A stretch of DNA of 64,000 nucleotides from Oscillospiraceae bacterium (GTDB lineage: Bacteria > Bacillota > Clostridia > Oscillospirales > Ruminococcaceae), in contig JAUNSK010000008.1 in assembly GCA_030539275.1 (NCBI GenBank), positions 62,001 to 126,000 on the forward strand. Reading direction: 5' to 3'. This document shows, in pieces, positions 36,090 to 44,361 of the stretch (within the stretch, counting starts at the first letter, position 1; every line of letters begins with the position of its first letter). The position numbers and the translations under genes are program-made. The notes beneath the pieces were generated by a model that was given only the letters and a program-made list of their open reading frames with translations, was not told the origin of the DNA and made no database searches.

Positions 36090-37164
36090 AAAATTTTTTG
36101 AATGTCTTATTCCTGTATCTGTCTGCAATCTGGAATGTGACTACTGCTATATTATTCAAAGGCACGGCAATATGCAGAAGGTGCCGCAGCTTAAGTATTC
36201 TCCGGAACATATAGGACAGTCACTGACACAAAAAAGGCTCGGCGGCGTATGCTATTTCAGTCTCTGCGGTGCAGGAGAAACATTTGTTCCGGATTACCTT
36301 ACCGATATAGTTTTCCAGCTTCTCAAAAACGGGCACTATGTAAATGTTACTACAAACGGTACACTTACAAAGAAAATACAGAAGCTCGGCACTCTCCCGC
36401 CTGAATACTGCAGCAGACTGCATATTTCATTTTCACTGCATTTTCTTGAACTTAAAAAACGCAGCCTTCTTGATACCTTTTTTGCCAACATAGAATTTGT
36501 CCGCAGCCTGGGCTGCTCTGTTCTGGTTCAGCTGAACGTTTATGACGGATATCTTGAACATCTTGAAGAAATACGAAATCTCTGCATCAGCCGCACCGGT
36601 GCCCCTCCGCAGCTCGTCGCTACACGTAAGGAAACATCTCTTAACAGCAGGATCGATCTGATGACATCACTCTCACATGATGATTACCTTAACAGCGGCA
36701 GCTCATTTGACTCACCGCTGTTTGATTATACTGTACACAATATAAACAAAAGACAGCGTGGTTTCTGTTATGCCGGTGACTGGTCATACGTATTGAATAT
36801 GCAGACAGGAATAATGAAAAGATGCTATGCTTCCTGCCTTTATCAGAATATATTCAGTGATCCGGATAAACCGCTTATGTCCCTGGCAGTCGGCAGACAC
36901 TGTGCTTCCCTGTACTGCCTCAACGCAAGCCATTTTCTGACCCTCGGAACAATTGCGGACGATGCATCACCATCATATGCACAGCTCCGCAACAGACCAG
37001 AAGCATCATGGTACAGTGATGATATGGATTCTTTTCTGAACACAAAGCTGTGTGAACAAAATAAACAGTACAGTTTACCGAAAAGGTGTCTTAGCGGTGC
37101 AGTAGGCACTGCAGATTACCTTATGTATCATCTGTGGACACACCTGAAAAATAAAAAGAAATGA
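36076..37164 (+). CDS. Radical SAM protein in the polysaccharide locus
   Basis: 362 residues. The SAM-cluster motif is CNLECDYCYI near residue 16, followed by the GGE-like FSLCGAGETF and VTTNGTLT. Extra cysteines occur late (MKRCYASCLY, SLYCLNASHF), possibly for an auxiliary cluster, but no clear SPASM pattern. Start ATG 36076 has AAAGGAG upstream. The most likely job is a radical modification of a sugar, lipid or peptide linked to the polymer. Nothing in the motifs fixes the substrate. Confidence 0.88.
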   Translation: MAQIKKFFECLIPVSVCNLECDYCYIIQRHGNMQKVPQLKYSPEHIGQSLTQKRLGGVCYFSLCGAGETFVPDYLTDIVFQLLKNGHYVNVTTNGTLTKKIQKLGTLPPEYCSRLHISFSLHFLELKKRSLLDTFFANIEFVRSLGCSVLVQLNVYDGYLEHLEEIRNLCISRTGAPPQLVATRKETSLNSRIDLMTSLSHDDYLNSGSSFDSPLFDYTVHNINKRQRGFCYAGDWSYVLNMQTGIMKRCYASCLYQNIFSDPDKPLMSLAVGRHCASLYCLNASHFLTLGTIADDASPSYAQLRNRPEASWYSDDMDSFLNTKLCEQNKQYSLPKRCLSGAVGTADYLMYHLWTHLKNKKK

Positions 37165-38051
37165 GAGTACGTATGAAGATCGCCTATCTGATACTGTGTC
37201 ACCGTGATCCGGGACAGGTCTCATCACTGATCAGCAGCCTTGACACACCTGACACTTCATTTTATATACACATTGACCGCAAATGTCCGGACTTTGCTGT
37301 ACAGGAGAAAAATAATATTTATGTGATCCCTTATAGGCTGCGTGAAGAAATAAAGTGGGCTTCAAAGGAAATGGTCATTGCTACTTTAAAGCTTATAAAA
37401 GCCGCACTTGATTCACCTGTACAGTATGACTACATATTTCTGCTTAGCGGACAGGATTACCCGTTAAAAAGCAACGCAGATATCATTACATATCTTGCAG
37501 CAAATAAAGGAGCAAACTATATTGAGATGATCTCACATGATGATCCTATGTATATGAGATACAGAAAACGCTGCGATATTTTCTATCCGCGTTTTGTTCT
37601 TTCGAGCAGAAAACTGCTCAACGGCTGCAAGCGGCTGCTTATCGAGCTTACAGGCGGGTACACTCATACATTCAGATGGGCTGCTCGCAGAAGTCCGTAT
37701 AATACAACATTTGAATTCGGAAGTCAGTGGTGGTGTCTTACAGAAGAATGCCTTAAGTGGATATATAACTATATAGAAGAACACCGGCTTATCCTTGATT
37801 ACTTCGATCATGCCAACGTACCGGATGAATGTCTGTTTCAGACAGTGTTTGCTATGTCCCCCTACAGCAGCACACGCCTTGACAAACTGACCTATGTTGA
37901 CTGGGACAAAACACGCAGGCACCCGCGTATTCTGACAAGCAGCGACCTGCGTACTCTTTTAAACAGCGGCAGGCTGTTTGCAAGAAAATTTGACTGCAGT
38001 ATTGATTCAGATATTACCTCAATGCTCGAAAAGGAGAGACGCCGGCTATGA
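37161..38051 (+). CDS. GT14 (Core-2/I-branching-like) glycosyltransferase
   Basis: 296 residues. KIAYLILCHRDPGQVSSLI, YIHIDRKC, YIFLLSGQDYPLK and FEFGSQWWCL are diagnostic of the Branch family, which transfers beta-linked N-acetylglucosamine or xylose. ATGA overlap with the radical SAM gene favours ATG 37161; a second ATG is at 37173. It probably adds a side branch to the repeat unit. Confidence 0.88.
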   Translation: MRVRMKIAYLILCHRDPGQVSSLISSLDTPDTSFYIHIDRKCPDFAVQEKNNIYVIPYRLREEIKWASKEMVIATLKLIKAALDSPVQYDYIFLLSGQDYPLKSNADIITYLAANKGANYIEMISHDDPMYMRYRKRCDIFYPRFVLSSRKLLNGCKRLLIELTGGYTHTFRWAARRSPYNTTFEFGSQWWCLTEECLKWIYNYIEEHRLILDYFDHANVPDECLFQTVFAMSPYSSTRLDKLTYVDWDKTRRHPRILTSSDLRTLLNSGRLFARKFDCSIDSDITSMLEKERRRL

Positions 38052-38980
38052 TTAAAACCAGTATATCAGTGATTATTCCTGTATATAATGCTCAGGATAC
38101 TATAGAACGTGCCGTTAAGTCTGTACTTGATACAGCAGGTCTTATCAGTGAGATCATTGTGGTCGATGACGGCTCTGATGACCGTACACCCCAGATTCTT
38201 AAGCTTCTTGCATCTGAGCATCCTCAGATACGACTGTTTGCCGGCGGACACAAAGGAGTGAGTGCCGCACGAAATACAGGAATAAATAATGCAAAAGGTG
38301 AATGGATAACATTTCTCGACAGTGATGACTATATAGAAACTTCAAATATCTCAGCTGCTGCAGAATATCTGACACATGATACGGATATGGTTGTCACTCA
38401 GGTTACCGAACACCGCAAAGAACGGACAAAGGTATTAGAACGCCGTAAACTTCTGATAAATGATCCGTGTAAACATCCCGGACAATGGCTCAGTCCGCTT
38501 ATTACCGGAAGTGTATGGGCAAATTTTTACAGGCGAGATATACTGACTGACAGCAATATAAGTTTTTGTGAACAGCTCAGTGCCTATGAGGATCTGTTTT
38601 TCAATATTTCATATCTGAAATCATGCCGGAATTCACTCGCAGCTGTTCCTGTTTCTCTTTATCATTATTTCGTGAACAGTTCATTTTCCGAAAAAACTTT
38701 TTTAAGACGCGATATGGCCGTTTTTGCAGCATTTGAAATGATCTTCGGTATCTGCACTGAAAATGAACATCCTTATGTGCGTCTTCTGTATACTGAACGG
38801 CTTATCCGTGCAATGCGCCATCTTATAATGCTTACCGGATGTTATGAAAACGAATATGCAAAACTGCGCAGTGAGCTGAGCACACAGTATCTGTTCTATC
38901 TGTTTTCACGCAAAGCCAGTATAAAAATGAAACTTGCTCTGCTCGCACAGTCTGTGTATCCATATAAAATGCTGCACTGA
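38048..38980 (+). CDS. Family 2 glycosyltransferase, last gene of the locus
   Basis: 310 residues. SVIIPVYNAQDTIERAVKSV, IVVDDGSDDRTPQIL and the metal motif FLDSDDYIE are classical GT2. ATGA overlap with the GT14 gene. No strong terminator follows; a GTTCAGG/CCTGAAC hairpin at 38990-39025 lacks a T tract and overlaps the next promoter. Confidence 0.92.
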   Translation: MIKTSISVIIPVYNAQDTIERAVKSVLDTAGLISEIIVVDDGSDDRTPQILKLLASEHPQIRLFAGGHKGVSAARNTGINNAKGEWITFLDSDDYIETSNISAAAEYLTHDTDMVVTQVTEHRKERTKVLERRKLLINDPCKHPGQWLSPLITGSVWANFYRRDILTDSNISFCEQLSAYEDLFFNISYLKSCRNSLAAVPVSLYHYFVNSSFSEKTFLRRDMAVFAAFEMIFGICTENEHPYVRLLYTERLIRAMRHLIMLTGCYENEYAKLRSELSTQYLFYLFSRKASIKMKLALLAQSVYPYKMLH

Positions 38981-39008
38981 TCCTCATAAGTTCAGGCAGA
39001 CTGTTTTC

Positions 39009-39037
39009 TTTACATTTCCCTGAACCTGCAGTATAAT
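39009..39037 (+). promoter_or_regulatory. Upstream promoter of the ABC exporter operon
   Basis: TTTACA (39009-39014), a 17-base spacer and a perfect TATAAT (39032-39037). Confidence 0.7.
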
Positions 39038-39089
39038 CTGTATACATTCAACAGCTAAATTTTCAGGGCAGCCGGAGCAGACACAGCAG

Positions 39090-39144
39090 TTAACATAAAA
39101 TTAACCTTTTGCTTAACAGTTTCTTTACCCTGATTCTATATACT
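39090..39144 (+). promoter_or_regulatory. PHO-box-like direct repeats at a second promoter
   Basis: TTAACA (39090), TTAACC (39101), TTAACA (39113) and TTTACC (39124) are spaced 11, 12 and 11 bases. A TATATACT -10 region lies at 39137-39144. TTAACA repeats with helical spacing overlapping the -35 are the known layout of PhoP boxes in Bacillus. This makes an OmpR-type activator likely; which one is unknown, and none is encoded nearby. Confidence 0.55.
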
Positions 39145-39175
39145 ATGGCTAAAGAAATATGAAAGGAAGGTTGTT

Positions 39176-40090
39176 ATGGACGACACTATTCTTAAGCTTG
39201 AATCAATTACAAAAATGTACGGAAAAAATACAGTCGTAAAAGATTTCAGTATGTCTCTTCAGAAGGGACATATATGCGGACTTATAGGACCAAACGGTGC
39301 AGGAAAAACAACTATTATGAAAATAATAGCAGGACTTGCCCGTCCTGACAGCGGCAGTATGACATTTTTCTCTGATAAAACAGATCTTGACAGATCACGC
39401 AGCAGAATGAGCTTTATGCTGGAGGCACCTATTATTGATTCCGGACTCACCGCATATTACAATATGCAGTACGTACGCCGTATAAAAGGGGTTGCAGATA
39501 AAAAGAAAATTAATGAACTGCTTGAATTTACAGGTCTGTCTGACACAGGCAAAAAACCGGCAGGCAAATTTTCTCTTGGCATGAAGCAGCGCCTTGGAAT
39601 TGCAATGGCACTTCTGACACAGCCTGAAATAATGGTCCTTGATGAGCCTGTGAACGGACTTGATCCTGAGGGTATTGCAGAGATCAGACTGATGCTGAAA
39701 AAACTTGCAGAAGAAAAATACGTTTCTATTATAATATCAAGTCATATACTGAGTGAACTCTCAGAACTCTGCACTGATTTTGCAATAATAAACCATGGTT
39801 CCCTGATTGAAAGTCTGAGCCGTGAAACACTGCTTACGAAATGCAGCAATCACATAACAGTAAGAACAGATGATATAAACAGGACAGCAGCTGTTATCGA
39901 AAATAAACTTGATATTCACAGATTCAAAGTTGTGCATGGTGAGGAAATACACATATTTGAACATCTTGATGATATTGATAATATTTCAAAAACTATAACA
40001 GGCAGCGGACTCATAATAAGAAAACTTATATGTGAGGGCGAGAGTCTTGAGCAGTATTATCTATCGAAAGCAGGTGTTCAACATGAATAA
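39176..40090 (+). CDS. ABC transporter ATP-binding protein
   Basis: 304 residues. Walker A GPNGAGKTTI, signature FSLGMKQRLGIAMAL, Walker B IMVLDEPVNGLDP and switch His in IISSHIL. The long C-terminal extension after residue 215 is typical of BcrA/lantibiotic-immunity-like subunits. AAAGGAAGG precedes the ATG. It overlaps the permease start by eight bases. Confidence 0.92.
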   Translation: MDDTILKLESITKMYGKNTVVKDFSMSLQKGHICGLIGPNGAGKTTIMKIIAGLARPDSGSMTFFSDKTDLDRSRSRMSFMLEAPIIDSGLTAYYNMQYVRRIKGVADKKKINELLEFTGLSDTGKKPAGKFSLGMKQRLGIAMALLTQPEIMVLDEPVNGLDPEGIAEIRLMLKKLAEEKYVSIIISSHILSELSELCTDFAIINHGSLIESLSRETLLTKCSNHITVRTDDINRTAAVIENKLDIHRFKVVHGEEIHIFEHLDDIDNISKTITGSGLIIRKLICEGESLEQYYLSKAGVQHE

Positions 40091-40820
40091 GCTCATAAGT
40101 GCTGAATTATTAAGGGTAGTTCATTCAGGGATGTTCTTCAGATTTCTGATATTGCTCAGTGTCCTGTCACTGGCTATGCCGTTTATGACATCCTATGTAG
40201 ACACTGACAGCAGTCTGAGCATGGCTGTAAAAGCTTTTGCTGAATCATCTGCATTGATTATTATGCTGCCCGGCTTAATTTTTACTGTAATATTTGCAGG
40301 CATTTACCGAAGCCGTTTATATTATTATGAGATAATGGACGGCTGCAGCACACACAAAATCATTCTCAGCAAGCTGGTTTCATACATCCTGCTCGCCTGT
40401 GCTTTTATAATTATTCCGTATACATTGATCTGCGGATTTCTGGGAATAAAAAACGGCACCGGTGATATCAGAAACATCTGGCTGCTTCTTGTTCTTTTTA
40501 TTATTATCATAGTTCATTTTATATGCATAAAGATCCTGACTGCAATGATACTGAGAAATATGGCAGTCAGTACACTTGCAGCATATACGTGGATGATGGC
40601 GATCCTGATGGTAAACATGTTTATATTTGAGGCAGGCCCCAGTGATCCTGAAAAAATACAGAAAATTTTTGACTGGTTCCCTGTCATACAGCTTCAGAGA
40701 CTTGCGCAGACTGAGTATTCATCAACATTTATCATAACCGTTTTTACAAGCTTTGTTATTGAAACAGCTTTGTTTTATATACTGACATTTATAAGCTACA
40801 GAAGAAAGAATTTTAAATAA
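40083..40820 (+). CDS. ABC-2 type permease
   Basis: About 245 residues with six hydrophobic helices, beginning MNKLISAELLRVVHS. The start is ATG 40083, overlapping the ATPase stop; in-frame codons upstream lie inside the ATPase gene. With the ATPase it forms a BcrAB-like exporter, perhaps for peptide antibiotics, controlled by the repeat-bearing promoter. Substrate unknown. Confidence 0.85.
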   Translation: MNKLISAELLRVVHSGMFFRFLILLSVLSLAMPFMTSYVDTDSSLSMAVKAFAESSALIIMLPGLIFTVIFAGIYRSRLYYYEIMDGCSTHKIILSKLVSYILLACAFIIIPYTLICGFLGIKNGTGDIRNIWLLLVLFIIIIVHFICIKILTAMILRNMAVSTLAAYTWMMAILMVNMFIFEAGPSDPEKIQKIFDWFPVIQLQRLAQTEYSSTFIITVFTSFVIETALFYILTFISYRRKNFK

Positions 40821-40848
40821 ACAGACATGTTCATGATCTTACATATAA

Positions 40849-40891
40849 AAAAGCACTGTACGGATATTTTCTCCATGTACAGTGCTTTTAA
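40849..40891. terminator. Bidirectional rho-independent terminator
   Basis: AAAAGCACTGTAC (40849-40861) pairs perfectly with GTACAGTGCTTTT (40877-40889). It lies between the ABC operon and the convergent GrpB-family gene. Confidence 0.9.
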
Positions 40892-40899
40892 ATTTCATA

Positions 40900-41466
40900 T
40901 CAGTATCTTCTGCCATACTTTATTTTTGCTTTTTCAGTCTGTTCTCTGATAAAGTCCGTTTTACCCAGGGTATAAGCATCCCTGTTGTGTTTGAATTTTT
41001 TTGCAAGTGATAACTTTAAAGTCTCGTACTGCTTTGCAGGAAGCTGTGATTCATTCATATAGTCCCTGAAATACAGTTCATCATTATCTCCTGCAAATCT
41101 CAGATGAATATGAAAAACCTTTTGCGAAAATCCGTTTTCTGTATATCCTTTATTGAATGAGATCCTGTTTTCCTCCTCGCACATACATCTGTACCCACTG
41201 CTGCACAGCAATGTCCCTATCTCGTGCATATCACATTCACAGCATACCTCAACAAGTATATCAACGATCGGCTTTGCCATAATGCTTTTTATTGCAGTTG
41301 ACCCTATATGGCTGATTCGTACAACCTCAATGAGCGGAAGAACGCTGCTAAGCAGAGCTGCTTCATCCTCATACCATGTATCCCACTCATCATTATGCTG
41401 TGTAAGAAAAATAGGAAACAGATGCCACAGCTCCTGCAGAGACATTTCTGATAATTGTTTTGCCAT
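40900..41466 (-). CDS. GrpB-family (UPF0157) nucleotidyltransferase-fold protein
   Basis: About 188 residues. The family core is visible: ISHIGSTAIKSIMAKPIVDILVE (GST helix and the acidic D-I-L), followed by FHIHLRFAG and FRDYMN. Start ATG 41466 has GGAGGT upstream. GrpB proteins have a polymerase-beta-like nucleotidyltransferase fold, but their reaction is unknown; some are fused to dephospho-CoA kinase. Single gene. Confidence 0.85.
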   Translation of the reverse strand: MAKQLSEMSLQELWHLFPIFLTQHNDEWDTWYEDEAALLSSVLPLIEVVRISHIGSTAIKSIMAKPIVDILVEVCCECDMHEIGTLLCSSGYRCMCEEENRISFNKGYTENGFSQKVFHIHLRFAGDNDELYFRDYMNESQLPAKQYETLKLSLAKKFKHNRDAYTLGKTDFIREQTEKAKIKYGRRY

Positions 41467-41667
41467 CCCTGACCTCCGTATCTTAATAGTTTGTAATATA
41501 ATTGAGGTGACCATAACCTGCAGATTTTTACACTCACTTTAAATATATGCTGTATTTGTTGTTTTCTTGACCTTTACTGCTTGTCAGTCTCAAAAATCCG
41601 TAAAAAACTATGATAATTTTATAAAGTCTTATCAGGCCTGCTTCATACAAACTTTAACTTATAAGCA

Positions 41668-43140
41668 TCAGAATGTATATTTTCTGAGATTTTCCAGTAC
41701 GCTGCTGCTGACTTCCTTCTCCCTGAGTTCCTGCACATCTGCATACATCTGTTCTGAGAGCTCCTCAAGCGTGCATTTTTTTGCTTTGCACCATGAATCC
41801 AGAGCACGAAGCGAAATATTTCTGTTGTTGATTACCGGAGACTTAAGTCCCAGTCTTACAAAATCTTCCCCACACATAGGATACGCACACAGGCTCTGAA
41901 TAATAAATGCCAGTTTTGAATAATCCCTGTACTCTCTGCCTGTTCCCATTATATCTGCAGGACCTTTTGCCATCTCATCCATCGGAAGATTTTTACGAAA
42001 CAGATCAAGTACCTTATCCCTGTATTCATCAAATCCGATAAGCTGACTGCAGTTATAATATCCATTGTCAAAGTCATCCGACATGTATTCAAAGAGAGAT
42101 TTTTTAAAATCAATGCTTAGATATTTTGCTATCTCAACGCCTTTTCCTCTGCTGACTTCATCTGTGATACAGGCTTTGCATTTCTCACTTTTTATTATCT
42201 CATCACATACACCATGCAGACTTTCATATTCTTTGTCAGATAATATATGAAATACCGTCTCATAGACCTTTATGCCGCCGCCTGCATTTTTAACTTGTGT
42301 AAGAAAATCAGATAGCATTTCATCAGCATTATCAACTCCGCTTATTCCGGTCACCGGACCTTCATCCATAAGATAAAATATGATCTGCGAAACAGATTCA
42401 AGCTGTGAGTCACTGAGGTTTTCTTTCGCAAGCGCCTGTATATTAATTTTACCGGCTACTGTATGAGCTGAGTACGAAGGATAAACATCATTGAATATTG
42501 CGTCACTCAAAAGCCAGTCTTTTATTTCACTGTCTGAAGGCTCAAGACGTTCAACTGCATGAATTCTTCCCCATCCGTGAACTTTTTTTGCTGCACTGAA
42601 TATTTCAGCATTTGAATCCTTCCATCCCATCATATTAAACACAGCAAATATTGTAAACTCATCACTCAGGGCCAGTATACGGATAATTTCCTTGATATTA
42701 TCTGACGGCTCTGAAAACACTTCAATAATCTCAAGTCCGAACTTCACTGTTTCTTTATCATCACTATTAAGGCAGTCGACTGCAAAAGTATAGAGGTTCT
42801 GAGCATTGATCCACTGTGTATTATTCATAATAAATCGTTCAAACTGATCTATTGATTTAAGCGCACTGTTTTTTTCGGAAAACCCGGTGAGCAACTGGGA
42901 GCCGTCTTCGAAATTACCTTCTGACACGGCATGCAGTACTTTATCAAGTATTTTCATATCCTCTTCTGTTACATCTGTGTGTCCCATGTGAAATAAACTT
43001 ATACCATCCAAAGCACCGTCTGCAAATGAAGCAGTATTCTGTTTTACTTCTTCCGGCAGTGAAAATTCTGACGGAAGAATACCGTCCTTCATATTTTGCT
43101 TTATGTATTCAAGCAATGATACCTTTTTATCCGTATTCAT
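41668..43140 (-). CDS. Unrecognised helical-repeat protein (490 residues)
   Basis: I do not recognise this family with certainty. It is soluble, has no signal peptide or membrane helix, and is acidic. It appears almost entirely alpha-helical, with HEAT/alpha-solenoid-like stretches (FGLEIIEVFSEPSDNIKEII, then ILALSDEFTIFAVFNMMGW). Cys occurs in KCKACITDE and NNGYYNC-like positions but no clear zinc motif. AGGAGGGG precedes the ATG at 43140. It is a single gene with its own promoter and no informative neighbours. Confidence 0.75.
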   Translation of the reverse strand: MNTDKKVSLLEYIKQNMKDGILPSEFSLPEEVKQNTASFADGALDGISLFHMGHTDVTEEDMKILDKVLHAVSEGNFEDGSQLLTGFSEKNSALKSIDQFERFIMNNTQWINAQNLYTFAVDCLNSDDKETVKFGLEIIEVFSEPSDNIKEIIRILALSDEFTIFAVFNMMGWKDSNAEIFSAAKKVHGWGRIHAVERLEPSDSEIKDWLLSDAIFNDVYPSYSAHTVAGKINIQALAKENLSDSQLESVSQIIFYLMDEGPVTGISGVDNADEMLSDFLTQVKNAGGGIKVYETVFHILSDKEYESLHGVCDEIIKSEKCKACITDEVSRGKGVEIAKYLSIDFKKSLFEYMSDDFDNGYYNCSQLIGFDEYRDKVLDLFRKNLPMDEMAKGPADIMGTGREYRDYSKLAFIIQSLCAYPMCGEDFVRLGLKSPVINNRNISLRALDSWCKAKKCTLEELSEQMYADVQELREKEVSSSVLENLRKYTF

Positions 43141-43179
43141 GATTGTCCCCTCCTGATTATAGTGTTTTTGAATACAGAA

Positions 43180-43208
43180 ATTATATCACTTATTTGAATA
43201 TTTTACAA
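43180..43208 (-). promoter_or_regulatory. Promoter of the helical-repeat gene
   Basis: On the minus strand TTGTAA (43203-43208, 4 of 6), 17 bases, and a perfect TATAAT (43180-43185). Confidence 0.65.
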
Positions 43209-43269
43209 ATTATATTTAATGGAATATAAAATTTAACATACTCTTCTGCTATGTCTGTGCGAACGTTTA

Positions 43270-43298
43270 TTGACATTGACAGGTACCAGTGATATACT
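43270..43298 (+). promoter_or_regulatory. Promoter of GNAT gene
   Basis: Perfect TTGACA (43270-43275), a 17-base spacer and TATACT (43293-43298). A second TTGACA overlaps the spacer. Confidence 0.8.
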
Positions 43299-43329
43299 TT
43301 TAAAAAAAACAAAGGAAGGATGAAAATTA

Positions 43330-43824
43330 ATGGAAATCAGAAAAATCACATCACAGGATGACAGGGCTTCGCTCAGCCGAGTCTATGAGCAAAGCTGGAA
43401 ATCCGCCTACAGAAACATTATACCTCAGAATTATCTTGACTCTATCCCTGAAGGACGCTGGGCAAAGTCAGCTGACAAACCAGGGATGAACACCATGCTG
43501 CTTGTCGATGACGATAAGATCATCGGAACATCAGGCTACTGCAGTTCTAGATTTCCTGAAATGTCCGGATACGGTGAGATAGTATCAATATATCTTCTTC
43601 CGGAGTTTACAGGACAGGGCCTTGGACTAAAACTTTTTAAAACGGTGATAGCAGATCTTCAGGCACAGGGGTTCAGGGATATTTTTCTCTGGGTTCTTGA
43701 AGAAAACCTTCATGCAAGGAGATTTTACGAAAGATTCGGTTTTACATACAGCGGAAAGTACCTGGATGATAATATCGGAGGCAGAGATCTGAGAGAGCTT
43801 CAGTATGTGTATCATATAAAATAA
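43330..43824 (+). CDS. GNAT-family N-acetyltransferase
   Basis: 164 residues. VSIYLLPEFTGQGLGLKLF carries the CoA loop (TGQGLG), and WVLEENLHARRFYERFGF is the highly typical closing motif. AAGGAAGG precedes the ATG. Single gene with its own consensus promoter; substrate unknown. Confidence 0.88.
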   Translation: MEIRKITSQDDRASLSRVYEQSWKSAYRNIIPQNYLDSIPEGRWAKSADKPGMNTMLLVDDDKIIGTSGYCSSRFPEMSGYGEIVSIYLLPEFTGQGLGLKLFKTVIADLQAQGFRDIFLWVLEENLHARRFYERFGFTYSGKYLDDNIGGRDLRELQYVYHIK

Positions 43825-43871
43825 AACATATTAACAGGTATCAATATATCTGATATACTGAACACAAGTAA

Positions 43872-43994
43872 AGAAGTTCTGATGAAGACCGGGGACTGCC
43901 TGATCCCACAGGAGAATCAGATGAAGTATTTATCAGTGTCATCAGGGAAATAGAAAAAAAAATACTCAAGCTTGAGGAAAAGAAGGAAAAATAA
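43872..43994 (+). pseudogene. C-terminal remnant of an arsenate reductase (arsC, LMW-phosphatase type)
   Basis: After a TAA, 40 sense codons read RGLPDPTGESDEVFISVI and then a Lys/Glu-rich helix to TAA at 43992. This closely matches the C-terminal end of clostridial ArsC proteins (pattern WGLxDPTGxSDExF, then a charged helix), with Arg in place of Trp. The catalytic N-terminal part is absent and there is no start or ribosome-binding site. It is a leftover from deletion of an ars gene beside the metal-export gene. Confidence 0.7.
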
Positions 43995-44064
43995 ATATCT
44001 TTGAATCCGGATAAACCCTATGTGTGAATATCTGATTAATAGTATGTAAAATAATTTAATCACC

Positions 44065-44093
44065 TTGACATAATATACCACATATGATATATT
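44065..44093 (+). promoter_or_regulatory. Promoter of the riboswitch leader
   Basis: Perfect TTGACA (44065-44070), 17 bases, TATATT (44088-44093). Transcription would begin near 44100, about 50 bases before the riboswitch aptamer. Confidence 0.8.
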
Positions 44094-44148
44094 TAAATTG
44101 ATCTCTTTGCACTGCATTACATTCTCAGATGAATGCGAAATCAACAGT

Positions 44149-44276
44149 ACAAACTGAGCAGGCGATGAACTTTATTATACAATAAAGTCATGGGGCCGGG
44201 CCGCTTAAGACAACGGCAGCAGATGAAATTATTATTACATCTGTGGGACAGTTTTGTGTTCCACAGGTGTTTTTTT
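44149..44276 (+). promoter_or_regulatory. NiCo (czcD-type) riboswitch with expression-platform terminator
   Basis: Conserved blocks are in the known order: ACTGAGCAGGC (44153-44163), ATGA/TCAT of the second stem, GCCGGGC (44195-44201), CGGCA before CAGATGA, and ACATCTGTGGGACAGTT. P1 pairs AAACTG (44151-44156) with CAGTTT (44249-44254). The terminator pairs ACATCTGTGG (44237-44246) with CCACAGGTGT (44261-44270) before a T run. It uses the same strand the aptamer needs for CAGATG/CATCTG, so metal binding would block termination (ON switch). The class binds Ni(II) and Co(II) cooperatively; Fe(II) response has also been reported. Confidence 0.88.
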
Positions 44277-44361
44277 ATACCTTAATGAACACAAAGGCTG
44301 AAGGTAAAGTGCCATAGAGCTATCAACTGATTTGCAAATAAGCATAATGGAGGTAACTTTT

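Noticed and set aside
38990-39025. Terminator after the last glycosyltransferase gene
   Set aside because: The GTTCAGG/CCTGAAC stem has no T tract and overlaps a good promoter, so I do not call it a terminator.
43917-44144. Minus-strand small open frame between the GNAT gene and the riboswitch
   Set aside because: It crosses the arsC remnant and the consensus promoter, is Tyr/Phe-rich low-complexity, and has no ribosome-binding site.
44149-44276. yybP-ykoY (Mn) riboswitch upstream of the ATPase
   Set aside because: Considered because that class often precedes such ATPases. The conserved blocks and their order match the NiCo class instead.
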